Source of the DNA: Flavobacteriales bacterium UBA2669
Lineage (GTDB): Bacteria > Bacteroidota > Bacteroidia > Flavobacteriales_E > Vicingaceae
Direction: 5' to 3'
DNA: 64,000 bases
Assembly (NCBI GenBank): GCA_002359215.1
Contig: DEMN01000001.1
Coordinates: 98,913-162,912, forward strand
The notes beneath the pieces are model-generated. The model had not been told where the DNA came from. It was given only the letters and a program-made list of their open reading frames with translations, and made no database searches. This document shows positions 16,876 to 26,549 of the stretch, one piece after another. The first letter of the stretch is position 1. Every line of letters begins with the position of its first letter. The position numbers and the translations under genes were made by a program.

Positions 16876-17250
16876 TTACTCAGCAAAAGCAATTACATGC
16901 CCATCTGCATCGGCAATATAACCTGCTTTATCTCCCCAATCTCTTGACTGTAATGGACTAATTAATTTTGCACCTAGCTGTATTCCTCTTTGGATGTAAT
17001 CTTCAGCATTTTTTACTTTTAAATACAACTCGCAACGAGGGATTCCATTTCCCATATTAGGATGAGGAGTTGTGTTTCCTAAAATTTTTGCAATGCCGCT
17101 TTCAGGCATCAATCCCAATTTAGTACTTTCTGAAAGTTGAAATTCAGTCATACCCGGCACATGTAATGACGGTTTTAGGCTTAATAATTCTTCATAAAAA
17201 TGTTTGCTTTTTTCTTGGTCGGCAACATAAAGTATAAATTGGGTGTGCAT
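16876..17250 (-). CDS. VOC family (glyoxalase/bleomycin resistance fold) protein
   Basis: The 124-residue protein has two beta-alpha-beta-beta-beta modules: the first begins QFILYVADQEKSKHFYEELL, the second near CELYLKVKNAEDYIQRGIQL. It ends in GYIADADGHVIAFAE, the typical second-module ending with the last metal-ligand glutamate. His2 or Glu74, in RCELYLKV, could provide other ligands. The substrate is unknown and the fold covers many chemistries. Confidence 0.82.
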   Translation of the reverse strand: MHTQFILYVADQEKSKHFYEELLSLKPSLHVPGMTEFQLSESTKLGLMPESGIAKILGNTTPHPNMGNGIPRCELYLKVKNAEDYIQRGIQLGAKLISPLQSRDWGDKAGYIADADGHVIAFAE

Positions 17251-17311
17251 AGTTGTGACAATTTAATTTTAAACCAAATGTAATTTTTTTAACCAATTAT
17301 TGCAAATATAA

Positions 17312-17401
17312 AGAGATCCCTGTTTCCGCTTCGCTGCACAGGAATGACAAAAAGATAGGCTTTGTGCGTTGGTAAAGTCCCCCTTCGGGGGATTAGGGGG
17401 C
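17312..17401. repeat. Intergenic GC-rich repeat-like element with two hairpins
   Basis: In an AT-rich genome this stretch stands out. CCTGT (from 17320) and ACAGG (17338-17342) flank CCGCTTCGCTG and can pair. CCCCC-TTC-GGGGG (17379-17391) is a tight GC hairpin, followed by a further GGGGG. It lies directly after the stop of the A2M gene. The same kind of element recurs at 38949-38965. Such strings are scattered between genes in Bacteroidota and resemble REP elements; a terminator role is possible, but there is no T-run. Confidence 0.5.
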
Positions 17402-17404
17402 TTA

Positions 17405-20400
17405 TCACTTCACCAATACCCTAATTCCTTCTGAATGAGAAGTAAACTCAGGAGCATACATACATTGAATACTTGTAATTCCGTTGGAAAAATCTCCACT
17501 CATATTTACCCTTAAAGGATATTCAAACACATACGTTCCTTTGGGCAAATAATCAAAAAAGAAGTTGGTAGCAGCATCTTTGGTACTTTCATAATAACCT
17601 AATCCATCCTGATAACGATAACCAGAGAAAACATTAATAGGCTCAAAACCTGCTGCTCGCATGTCTTTCATGTGAACGTATTCCATGTTTCTGTCAACAC
17701 GCAATTCTATACGTACTTTAATTTTATCACCGGGTTTTAAGGTAGTACCTTCTTTAATCAGTTCTATTACAGGACCTGCATCGGTATTGCGTTGTACAAA
17801 TAGTTTTTTACTCAATTTTAATGGTGTTTCATGCGTGGTAATTTTGTCTAATTGTTCAAAATATTGCCAATACATGGCTCCCCAAGCTACCCCTTCATCT
17901 TTTTTGGTAACAGTAATATTGCCCATTTCGGGTTTAATTTCCGTTTTGCTCCACGAAGTTTTAAAGTAGCCCGTTCCGGCTTCTACTTTTGCATCGTCCA
18001 TATTTTTAGGATCAATAAGCATGTTTCCTACTTTTATTTCTACCAATTCATCACTTGCCAATAAATCTGTTCCTCTTAATAATAAAGCATAACAAGCTTC
18101 GGTAGTGGCTTTGGTAGTTCGCCAATCTTGTGTTTGTTTTTGTTTTAACAACCAAATTTTCATGGCTTCAACACTTTCGGTATCGTTGGTAACTTCATCA
18201 AAAGCTTCAATCAATAAGGCTTGAACTTCAATAGGAGCTTGATACCAGTAATAACCGCTAATGTTATCTTTCCAATACATGCCTAGTTCATCGTGTAAAA
18301 TGGCATTTTCTTTCAACGAAGCTATAATTTTCTGCTCAGTGTGAATGCCTGTTTTTGGCTGACCATTTCTATGTAAAGCCAACGCTATCATCCCTTGCAT
18401 GTAGCGACTTTTGGTTAACCAAAAATCATTGGCTTGTTTCAGGTAATAATTATATGCTTCTTTATTGCGAGAACTGATTTCCACATCCGATAAGAAATAA
18501 CTTCTGGCATACAAATACTGAATAATTTCATAATTCAAATGGTCTTTGGTCATATCTACTTTGTGTTTTTTCAGCCATTCATAATCTTCTCTCACACGGT
18601 TATCTAAATATAACACCGCTTTTTTAACCATGTCCCAAGTTTTGTAATCTTCACGAATGTTTTTTACACCTAGATGGTCTAAATGTCCCATTCCGGTTAC
18701 AATGTGTTGGGTAATGTATCTGCTTTCGGGCATGCCTTTAAACCATGTCCAACCGCCATTAGAAACTTGCAATTGTTGCAATTTCATTTCTGCTCTACCT
18801 AACTCGTTGCTCATTCTGTTTAAATCGAATAATAAACCTACACGTTTTTTGCGTTCTCCTTCATTTTGAGCATTTAATACCCAAGGAGTTTCTTCCAACA
18901 ACAAAGCTTTTAACTCCTGATTTTTCTCCAAATTAGATAAAAATGCTTCGGGCGTACTATTTTTCCAGCTTTCAAATACATTTTTTATTTTAGGGTTAGA
19001 GTTGGCAATATGTGTAGCAATAGAATTAGCATAAAAGCGACTAAACGTTTGCTCGGCACATTCATACGGATATTCCATTAAGTAAGGCAATGCTTGTATG
19101 GCATACCAAGCCGGATTAGAAGTAAACTCTAAGGTTAACCGATGATTTTTCATTGTAGAAGAAGCCCTGGAAGCCAACAGTTTATTGAATTTAAAATTGG
19201 TTGTTCCCTTGCCTCTAACAGGTAGTGGAAGTGATTCGGTTACCAACATTCGGTTAGTTAATACAGGAATAGCCATTTCTTCCCCATCGGTAAAGTTGCC
19301 CGATTTGGCAATAACTTTATAAGTAATAGCTCCATAACCTTCCGGGATATGAATTTCCCAGCTTACAGAGGTGCTTTTACCTTTTTTAGCGGAGAAGGTG
19401 TTGGTTTCTTTACTCGTTAGCAATTTATCTGAAATTGGTTTCATGGTAAGGGCGTTATAGAAAAAGATTTTAGCTTCTCCCTCAAGGTCTTTTTCAGAAA
19501 GATTGGTAATTTTTGTGCTAAAGATCATTTTATCATTTTCTCTGAAAAAACGAGGTGCATTCGGGTAAACCATCAGATCTTTTTGCGTAACCGTTTCTTC
19601 GTAAATCATGCCTGTTTTTAAGTCTTTGGTATGAGCCAATCCCATAAATTTCCATTTGGTTAAGGTTTCAGGAATGGTAAATTTGATAATGATTTCGCCT
19701 TTTTCGTTGGTTTCTAAATGAGGATAGAAAAAAGCTGTTTCATTAAAATTATTTCGGGCTTTAACTTCATCCAAACCACCCGAATTATCTTGCTTTTGCT
19801 CCGCCAATTTTTCTCCGGCAGCCAATGTTTGTGAAACAGTTGTTTCATCCATATTTTTATCTTCATCATCTTTACTTGATCTGTTGGGTGATTCAGACCT
19901 TTCTTTTTTGGACATTACTTTTCCTTTTGGTGATTTTTCACTTATGGTAACAGCGTCCATCATTACTTCTTCTTCCATTACATCTCCTGTAGCAGAAACG
20001 GAATACAAACTGTTCTTATAATAACCATAATTATATCGATAATAGTTAAATCCAAACCAATTGAGTTGATCGTAATAAATGGCTTTTTGATTATATAAAT
20101 ACGGATTCCATTCTTTGGCTAACAATTGAGCATTTTTATCGCTAAAACCATTGTTATTTTGCCAATAACGCTGACTGTAATCGTAGTGATGCACATTTAA
20201 TCCCCAATAATTCGGACGAAAAGCATCCAATGAAGCATCATATAAAGCTGCGACCATTTCAGCAGCTATTTTTTCTCCTTTTTTACCTTTAATTTTTAGT
20301 TTCCATTCTTCTTCCTGTCCGGGCAGTAATTTGTTTCTGAACGTTTCAAATTCAATATCCAGTTGCTTGTTAGTGTAAGGAACAATAACGGTGCTTGTAA

Positions 20401-23400
20401 AATTAAAGTGTCGGTTATGTTTTATCATCATAAAATGTACGTGGAAATTTCCTCTGTATTTTTCTAAAATTGGAATGCTTATTTTTTGCTGAGCAACACT
20501 TAGTTGAATGCGTTTTTGTTCTACAATTTTACCTTTATGCTCTATTTCGTATAAGATTTCTACATTTTTGGCAGCCGTAGCTATTAAAAATGATGCGTTT
20601 TCGCCTGGTTCGCCATTAATTTTTAAAGGAGTAAACCAAGCAATATCATTGGTAGAAGGATGTTTTTCTTGTTCGCCAAAAACATTAAAATACTTGATTT
20701 CTTTTACTTCCTGACCAAATTTATCTTTGGTAATGGCTTCCATTACATACCAACCGGAACTCCATTCTGGGAGCTTAAACAGACGAAGCGATTTTTTGTT
20801 GGCGGTGTTAAAATCATGGTCGTAAACTTTAATGTTCTTTTCCCACTTATACACATTGTTTTCCTCCTCAAACTCATCCATTGGAAAATGTTGCTCAAAG
20901 TTATTTTTGCTCATTAAATGCACATCACCTTTGTTCCAATAGCGTTTTTTATAAATTTTGGAAGGCATTTTCAACGACCAAACTTTTGCATTTCCTGCTG
21001 CTGCTTCAAATTCTCCGTTAAGGTTGGTAGTAGTAAAATTAATAGTGTCCACATCATTTTTATTGATTTTTTCGGCAATGCCAATATTGATGTTGAGGGC
21101 TTTGTAACCTACTCTCGCATAAGTGGTGGAACTATGTGTTTCGCCATTAATATCAGTTACATCAGCATAAATAGTGTAAGAATAAGTAGGAGAATATTTT
21201 TTATTGACAGATTTATCTGCCTTGGCAATAAAATCAATCTTGAACTCACCATTGTCATCGGTGGTGGTGGTTCCATTGGTTATTTCCATTTCGGCAGATT
21301 GAGGCCAATAACCCCAACGGTAGTAACACCAATAAGGGAAAGAAGCATTTCTCACTACTCGGTAACTTACTGTTGCTTCATCTAATGCAGCCCCTGAGTA
21401 AGTTTTAGCATTACCTATAACAGTTACATTTTCTTCTAATTTGTAAGTGCCTTTTATGGGTTCAAATTTTACCTCAAATTTTGGACGTTTGTATTCTTCT
21501 ACCGAAATGTATTTCGAGCCATAACCATCTGCAATATACATTTGTCCGTTTAGTCCGTTGTTGGGAGCAATAAAAGAACCACTAAAAGTTCCGTATTCGT
21601 TGGTAGTTACTTTTAAATCAGCCACTTTCTGATTGTTCACATCATAAAAAGTAACCGTTGATTTAAAATTCGTTTTGATTTTATTGTTATTGTCAGGATC
21701 GGTTTCCAACACAATTCCTTTAAAATAAACCGTTTGCCCAGGACGGTAAATAGCTCTGTCAGTAAAAAATATAGTACTAGTTTGGGTTTTATTATCCTCA
21801 TAATAATGATATTGATAATAGCTGTCTTCGGTATTTAATCGGTCATCTCCTTTAGAAAAATCGACATAAAAATTACGATACTCTTTACTGCTGCCCACAC
21901 TAAAAAATCCATTGGCATCGGTAGTCTTAGTGGCTAAAGTTTTCCATTCATAATTACGGAACGTGTAGTTGTATTTTTGATAATACAATTTTGCCGAAAC
22001 ACCTTGTAATGGTTTGCCTGTGTTTCTATCCATCACAAAAAACTCCATGGATTCGTTGGTGTTTCTTCTAGTTAAGTAACTGATATTGCTTACCCAAAAT
22101 GGAGAAATGGCAACGGCTTCTTTATCAAAATGAAAAGCATTGGTGGTGGAAGTCAACAATACATAAAAACCTTTTTCTAAGGCGTCTATTTTTATTTCTC
22201 CCGAGTGTTCTCTGTAATCGCCATCATTTACCAGTGTAGTTTTCCATTCTTTAATCAGCTTAGAAGCAAGGAGTTTTTCTAATCTTTTGTCGCTATCATT
22301 ATTCTCGTTCCATTTTTTTAAATCGTCATAATCTACTTTTACTAATTTATGAAAAACGGTATCTAAATTTTTGTAGGAAATCAATGCTTTTAGCGGTTCG
22401 TTAGGAATATTGGCGGTTTCCGTTTTTACATTTAGGGATTTTTTGTTCAATTCATTTTCCAATTGTTTACATAAATCTGCTCCGTAAGTGTTGGGGTATT
22501 TTTTAATGGCATTTTTGCACATGTTCATGGCAGTTTGTAAATCCCACTTGTATTTTTCTGGTTCATTTGGGTTAAAAGCATTTCCACGAGCTTGATAGAC
22601 TTTTGCCATTTCATAAACTACTTCGGCTGTAGAAGTATCTTCAGGAAAACGTAAATATAGTTTTGCTAGTGCTTCATAATAAAGCGTATCAGCATTATCG
22701 AAAGCTGCATGACTTTTTACAAATTTTAATCGCTTCAATTCTACATCAATCAATGCACTAGGGTTGGTATCATAAATATGAATATTGGTTAGATTTTGCA
22801 AGGTTTGCAATGCATAATATTTTAATGAAAGCGAATCTTTTGATGAGATTTTTAATTTAGAAAAAGTAGGGAAGGGCATAATGTAAGAAGAATCGTCCAA
22901 CGCAAATTCATATACCGGTTTGGTGATGCTGGGTTCTTCGTTCATAAAGAAATCGATGGCTCTGTGGGCTAAAAAATCATATAAGGTAGGACGGTATTTT
23001 CTACCATTTTTATGGATAATAATTTCATCAAAAGTTTCAATAGGTGTTCTTTTTAGACTATCGATATTTTTAATGGAAAGTTGGTAGTGTTTAATGGTTT
23101 CGGTGGTAATTTTTTTCAAATCCCAAGTAGAAATATCGTTGTTTTCGAAGTTAGTAGTAGCCGAGCGATTATAGAATTTCCAACGGTTATTTTGGTAATA
23201 CATCCAATACAATTCACCAATAATAGAATGAAGCATTGGTTTTAATGGGTATTCGGCAGTTTTAGCAACACTGTCTAATTCGTTGAGGGTTTTTACAAAA
23301 GCATTTTCTTCCACATAACTTTGCAGTTTAGCTTTTACAATAAGGACTTTTACAATTTGTTCATGATTATTTTCAGCAGCAGCTTTTTTGGCAATATTTT

Positions 23401-23617
23401 CTACTTCGGTAAGTGCAGATTTGGTTAAGCCGTTTTGCTCTAAGGAATCTACTTTTTTCCATTCGGCTTTATATACATCACCTTTGGCATAAACCAACAC
23501 AGGCTGACGCGTATTTTCGTCATCAGAAACACTAGTAGGAGAAGAACATTGAATTATAAAAGTGCTTATAAATGCTACTAATAAAATGTAGCTGAATTTG
23601 GACATTAATTTTTGCAT
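17405..23617 (-). CDS. Alpha-2-macroglobulin family lipoprotein with intact thioester motif
   Basis: The 2070-residue protein has a lipoprotein signal with the cysteine at residue 24 (FIIQCSS). An N-terminal helical region precedes macroglobulin domains; IYRPGQTVYFKGIV near residue 630 is the typical MG2 signature. A charged linker lies around residues 1225-1260, followed by the A2M domain. The thioester motif CAEQ, within YPYECAEQTFSR, has its cysteine near residue 1520, and the thioester helical domain and receptor-like C-terminus follow. Bacterial A2Ms are thought to trap proteases in the periplasm. Many sit next to the peptidoglycan synthase PBP1C; none is present here. Start may be residue 1 or Met5. 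Confidence 0.92.
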   Translation of the reverse strand: MQKLMSKFSYILLVAFISTFIIQCSSPTSVSDDENTRQPVLVYAKGDVYKAEWKKVDSLEQNGLTKSALTEVENIAKKAAAENNHEQIVKVLIVKAKLQSYVEENAFVKTLNELDSVAKTAEYPLKPMLHSIIGELYWMYYQNNRWKFYNRSATTNFENNDISTWDLKKITTETIKHYQLSIKNIDSLKRTPIETFDEIIIHKNGRKYRPTLYDFLAHRAIDFFMNEEPSITKPVYEFALDDSSYIMPFPTFSKLKISSKDSLSLKYYALQTLQNLTNIHIYDTNPSALIDVELKRLKFVKSHAAFDNADTLYYEALAKLYLRFPEDTSTAEVVYEMAKVYQARGNAFNPNEPEKYKWDLQTAMNMCKNAIKKYPNTYGADLCKQLENELNKKSLNVKTETANIPNEPLKALISYKNLDTVFHKLVKVDYDDLKKWNENNDSDKRLEKLLASKLIKEWKTTLVNDGDYREHSGEIKIDALEKGFYVLLTSTTNAFHFDKEAVAISPFWVSNISYLTRRNTNESMEFFVMDRNTGKPLQGVSAKLYYQKYNYTFRNYEWKTLATKTTDANGFFSVGSSKEYRNFYVDFSKGDDRLNTEDSYYQYHYYEDNKTQTSTIFFTDRAIYRPGQTVYFKGIVLETDPDNNNKIKTNFKSTVTFYDVNNQKVADLKVTTNEYGTFSGSFIAPNNGLNGQMYIADGYGSKYISVEEYKRPKFEVKFEPIKGTYKLEENVTVIGNAKTYSGAALDEATVSYRVVRNASFPYWCYYRWGYWPQSAEMEITNGTTTTDDNGEFKIDFIAKADKSVNKKYSPTYSYTIYADVTDINGETHSSTTYARVGYKALNINIGIAEKINKNDVDTINFTTTNLNGEFEAAAGNAKVWSLKMPSKIYKKRYWNKGDVHLMSKNNFEQHFPMDEFEEENNVYKWEKNIKVYDHDFNTANKKSLRLFKLPEWSSGWYVMEAITKDKFGQEVKEIKYFNVFGEQEKHPSTNDIAWFTPLKINGEPGENASFLIATAAKNVEILYEIEHKGKIVEQKRIQLSVAQQKISIPILEKYRGNFHVHFMMIKHNRHFNFTSTVIVPYTNKQLDIEFETFRNKLLPGQEEEWKLKIKGKKGEKIAAEMVAALYDASLDAFRPNYWGLNVHHYDYSQRYWQNNNGFSDKNAQLLAKEWNPYLYNQKAIYYDQLNWFGFNYYRYNYGYYKNSLYSVSATGDVMEEEVMMDAVTISEKSPKGKVMSKKERSESPNRSSKDDEDKNMDETTVSQTLAAGEKLAEQKQDNSGGLDEVKARNNFNETAFFYPHLETNEKGEIIIKFTIPETLTKWKFMGLAHTKDLKTGMIYEETVTQKDLMVYPNAPRFFRENDKMIFSTKITNLSEKDLEGEAKIFFYNALTMKPISDKLLTSKETNTFSAKKGKSTSVSWEIHIPEGYGAITYKVIAKSGNFTDGEEMAIPVLTNRMLVTESLPLPVRGKGTTNFKFNKLLASRASSTMKNHRLTLEFTSNPAWYAIQALPYLMEYPYECAEQTFSRFYANSIATHIANSNPKIKNVFESWKNSTPEAFLSNLEKNQELKALLLEETPWVLNAQNEGERKKRVGLLFDLNRMSNELGRAEMKLQQLQVSNGGWTWFKGMPESRYITQHIVTGMGHLDHLGVKNIREDYKTWDMVKKAVLYLDNRVREDYEWLKKHKVDMTKDHLNYEIIQYLYARSYFLSDVEISSRNKEAYNYYLKQANDFWLTKSRYMQGMIALALHRNGQPKTGIHTEQKIIASLKENAILHDELGMYWKDNISGYYWYQAPIEVQALLIEAFDEVTNDTESVEAMKIWLLKQKQTQDWRTTKATTEACYALLLRGTDLLASDELVEIKVGNMLIDPKNMDDAKVEAGTGYFKTSWSKTEIKPEMGNITVTKKDEGVAWGAMYWQYFEQLDKITTHETPLKLSKKLFVQRNTDAGPVIELIKEGTTLKPGDKIKVRIELRVDRNMEYVHMKDMRAAGFEPINVFSGYRYQDGLGYYESTKDAATNFFFDYLPKGTYVFEYPLRVNMSGDFSNGITSIQCMYAPEFTSHSEGIRVLVK

Positions 23618-23774
23618 AAGTTTTAGGTTTTACGAGATAGATGCAATGAATTATAAAATTGCATAAAAATTTTTGGAAAAAGATATTTCTCAGTAATTAC
23701 TTTTTGATCCTAATACCTCTGTATTTTATAGATATAATTTATACATTTACAAGTTAATAGTAAATAATAAAATC

Positions 23775-26531
23775 ATGAATAAATCTCTACTAAGAATAAT
23801 TTGTACTACCTTTTTAATGGTTGTTGGTACAATCACCCCGCAATTATTAGCAAATAACGATGCTGCTAATTTGGCAAAAGCTCAAACTTGGACAGATAAC
23901 ACCTCTAATCAAACTCATTTTATTGAAAATAAAGGACAAATCATGCAAACAGATGGGCAACCTGCAGTTTATGTGAGTCATTTACTGCAACGTGGTAATG
24001 CTAATATTTACTTATTGCGTGAAGGCGGTATTGCCTACCAGTTTAATCGTACGCATTATCCTGAAGGCTACCATGAACTAATGGCAGACCTAAAAAATGA
24101 ACATGAAAACATGGAAAAAATGCAGGAAATGCAAAAAGAAATACGTTTAGAAACTTTTCGTATGGATATGCATTTAGTAGATGCCAACCCGAATGCAGAA
24201 ATTATTACAGAAGGCAAAAGCCATGATTATACCAATTACTACACCCATGATGCTTTGTTTGTGTACCATTATCAAAAAATAACCTATAAAAATATTTATT
24301 TGGGTATTGATTGGGTTATCTATATTACAGAACAAGGTGTTATGAAATACGATTTTATTGTACAACCTGGAGTAGACCCATCTGTAATAAAAATGAAATT
24401 TACCCACCAAGAAGAATTGTATTTAGATGAAAAAGGCAACCTAATACATGGCAATCGTTTAGGTAGTTTTACTGAAAAAGCACCCATCAGCTTCCAAGAA
24501 GATAAAAGTATTGCTACACAATTTATATTAAATAACAATATTCTCTCTTTTGCTTTAGAAAACTATAACCCTAACTTGCCTTTAACCATAGACCCTGCTC
24601 GTATATGGGGAACTTATTACGGAAGTAATGGTTGGGACTTGGGAAGATCTTGTACTTCAGATGGTAGTGGATATTTGTACTTAGCTGGGGTGACCCATTC
24701 AACTAATAACATTGCCTCGAGCGGGCATCAGAATACACTTGGGGGAAGTAATGATGCTTTTCTAGTAAAATTCAACAACTTAGGTGTTCGTCAATGGGGC
24801 ACTTATTATGGAGGTAATAATGATGAAGATAGTCATTTCTGTACTACAGATGGGAGCGGGAATGTGTACTTAGCTGGAATGACCTATTCAGCTAATAATA
24901 TTGGCTTTGGTGGGCATCAGAATACACTTGGGGGAAGCAATGATGCTTTTCTAGTGAAATTCAACAGTTCAGGTGTGCGCCAATGGGGGACATATTATGG
25001 GAGTGGTGGTTGGGATGTCGCTTGGTCCTGTGCCACAGACAGCAGCGGAAATATATATTTGGCAGGTCATACTTCCTCTAATAACATTGCTTTTGGAGGA
25101 CATCAGAATACACATGGAGGAGCAAGCTATGATGCCTTTCTGGTAAAATTCAATAGCTTGGGCGTACACCAATGGAGCACTTATTATGGAGGTAGTAGCA
25201 ATGATAAGGCATATTCTTGTACTATAGATATCAACGGGAACGTCTATTTGGCAGGAGAAACAGGGTCTATTACCAATATTGCCTCGGGAGGACATCAGAA
25301 TAATAAGGGAGCAGGTTCTGATGCCTTTTTGGTAAAATTCAACAGCTTAGGAATAAGGCAATGGAGCACCTACTATGGAGGTAGTGATATGGATTATGGT
25401 GGCTCTTGTGTCACAGATTCTAACGGAAATGTATATTTAGCTGGAACTACTAAATCCAATAACAACATTTCCTCAAATGGACATCAAAATACGTATGGTG
25501 GAGGAGCTAATGATGCTTTTTTAGTAAAATTTAATACATCTGGTGTTAGACAATGGGGAACTTACTACGGAGGAAGTAACCATGATAATAATCACTCATG
25601 TACCATAGATTCTAGCGGAAATGTATATATGGCTGGAACTACTAGTTCCACTAATAACATCGCCTCAGATGGGTATCAGAATACACTTGGAGGAGATTAT
25701 GATGCCTTTCTGGTTAAATTTAATAGTGTTGGAATACGTCAATGGGGGACTTATTATGGAGGTAGCGATACTGATAATGGTTTGGTTTGTACCATAGATG
25801 CTAACGGAAATGTTTATCTATCAGGAGAAACTTTATCTATCAATAACATCGCCTCGGGAGGACATCAGAATATAAAAAGTGGAGTAGGGGATGCTTTTCT
25901 AGTAAAATTTCGTACAAACTGCCATCTTACAGATACAAATGTGGTTATGGCTTGTGATAGTTTTATATGGATAGATAACAATACCTATACAAGTAATAAT
26001 AATACGGCTACATTTTTAATTTTAAGTAGTACATCAAGTGGTTGTGATAGTATGGTAACCTTGAATCTTACCATTAATAATGTTGATGTTTCTGTAACTG
26101 ATAACTCACCGACTCTTACTGCTAATACTGTTGGTGCAGTTTATCAATGGTTAAATTGTGATAACAACTATTTGATAATAAATGGAGAAACCAACCAAAG
26201 TTTTACAGCAACAGTAAATGGCAACTATGCAGTTGTAATTACTCAGAACAACTGTACAGATACTTCTGCTTGTTTTAATATAAATACCATTGGAATTAAT
26301 GAACATAATAAAACTCAGATGACTATTTATCCAAACCCAAACAAAGGGGTGTTTACTATAGAAATGCTAAATAATCAAGAGCATTATTTTGAAATAACAG
26401 ATTTAACAGGTAAACTAGTTTATCAAGGAAAAATAAACAATATACTTACTACAGTTGATTTATCGGAATACGAGAATGGCATTTATTTATTAAAAATAGA
26501 TGAGGATGTAGTAAAACTGATAAAACAGTAA
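23775..26531 (+). CDS. SBBP-repeat beta-propeller protein secreted by the type IX system
   Basis: The 918-residue protein has a signal peptide ending near residue 27. An N-terminal domain beginning HFIENKGQIMQTDGQPAVYV is the one usually found ahead of SBBP repeats. Seven 63-residue repeats follow, each starting WGTYYGG and containing GNVYLAG and DAFLVKFN. A linker contains CDSFIWIDN and GCDSMVTLNLTI. The last 75 residues, starting IYPNPNKGVFTIE and ending in KLIKQ, are a type A T9SS sorting domain. The protein should therefore be exported across the outer membrane and attached to the surface or released. The seven repeats could close one seven-bladed propeller. Its ligand is unknown. Confidence 0.9.
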   Translation: MNKSLLRIICTTFLMVVGTITPQLLANNDAANLAKAQTWTDNTSNQTHFIENKGQIMQTDGQPAVYVSHLLQRGNANIYLLREGGIAYQFNRTHYPEGYHELMADLKNEHENMEKMQEMQKEIRLETFRMDMHLVDANPNAEIITEGKSHDYTNYYTHDALFVYHYQKITYKNIYLGIDWVIYITEQGVMKYDFIVQPGVDPSVIKMKFTHQEELYLDEKGNLIHGNRLGSFTEKAPISFQEDKSIATQFILNNNILSFALENYNPNLPLTIDPARIWGTYYGSNGWDLGRSCTSDGSGYLYLAGVTHSTNNIASSGHQNTLGGSNDAFLVKFNNLGVRQWGTYYGGNNDEDSHFCTTDGSGNVYLAGMTYSANNIGFGGHQNTLGGSNDAFLVKFNSSGVRQWGTYYGSGGWDVAWSCATDSSGNIYLAGHTSSNNIAFGGHQNTHGGASYDAFLVKFNSLGVHQWSTYYGGSSNDKAYSCTIDINGNVYLAGETGSITNIASGGHQNNKGAGSDAFLVKFNSLGIRQWSTYYGGSDMDYGGSCVTDSNGNVYLAGTTKSNNNISSNGHQNTYGGGANDAFLVKFNTSGVRQWGTYYGGSNHDNNHSCTIDSSGNVYMAGTTSSTNNIASDGYQNTLGGDYDAFLVKFNSVGIRQWGTYYGGSDTDNGLVCTIDANGNVYLSGETLSINNIASGGHQNIKSGVGDAFLVKFRTNCHLTDTNVVMACDSFIWIDNNTYTSNNNTATFLILSSTSSGCDSMVTLNLTINNVDVSVTDNSPTLTANTVGAVYQWLNCDNNYLIINGETNQSFTATVNGNYAVVITQNNCTDTSACFNINTIGINEHNKTQMTIYPNPNKGVFTIEMLNNQEHYFEITDLTGKLVYQGKINNILTTVDLSEYENGIYLLKIDEDVVKLIKQ
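24606..25914 (+). repeat. Seven in-frame coding repeats of 189 bases
   Basis: Conserved TGG codons of the WGTYYG motif fall at 24606, 24795, 24984, 25173, 25362, 25554 and 25743. The period is 189 bases, except for one repeat of 192. DNA identity between copies is high enough for recombination to change copy number without a frameshift. Coding repeats, not a CRISPR array. Confidence 0.9.
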
Positions 26532-26549
26532 ATTGTAAAATGGAGTTCT

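Noticed and set aside
20918..21385. 155-residue open frame on the plus strand inside the A2M gene
   Set aside because: Antisense shadow of a long, well-supported coding region, with no signal, promoter or family match.
24606..25914. Regular repeats suggesting a CRISPR-like array
   Set aside because: The repeats are 189 bases long, in frame and encode SBBP blades; there are no short repeats with unique spacers and no cas genes.
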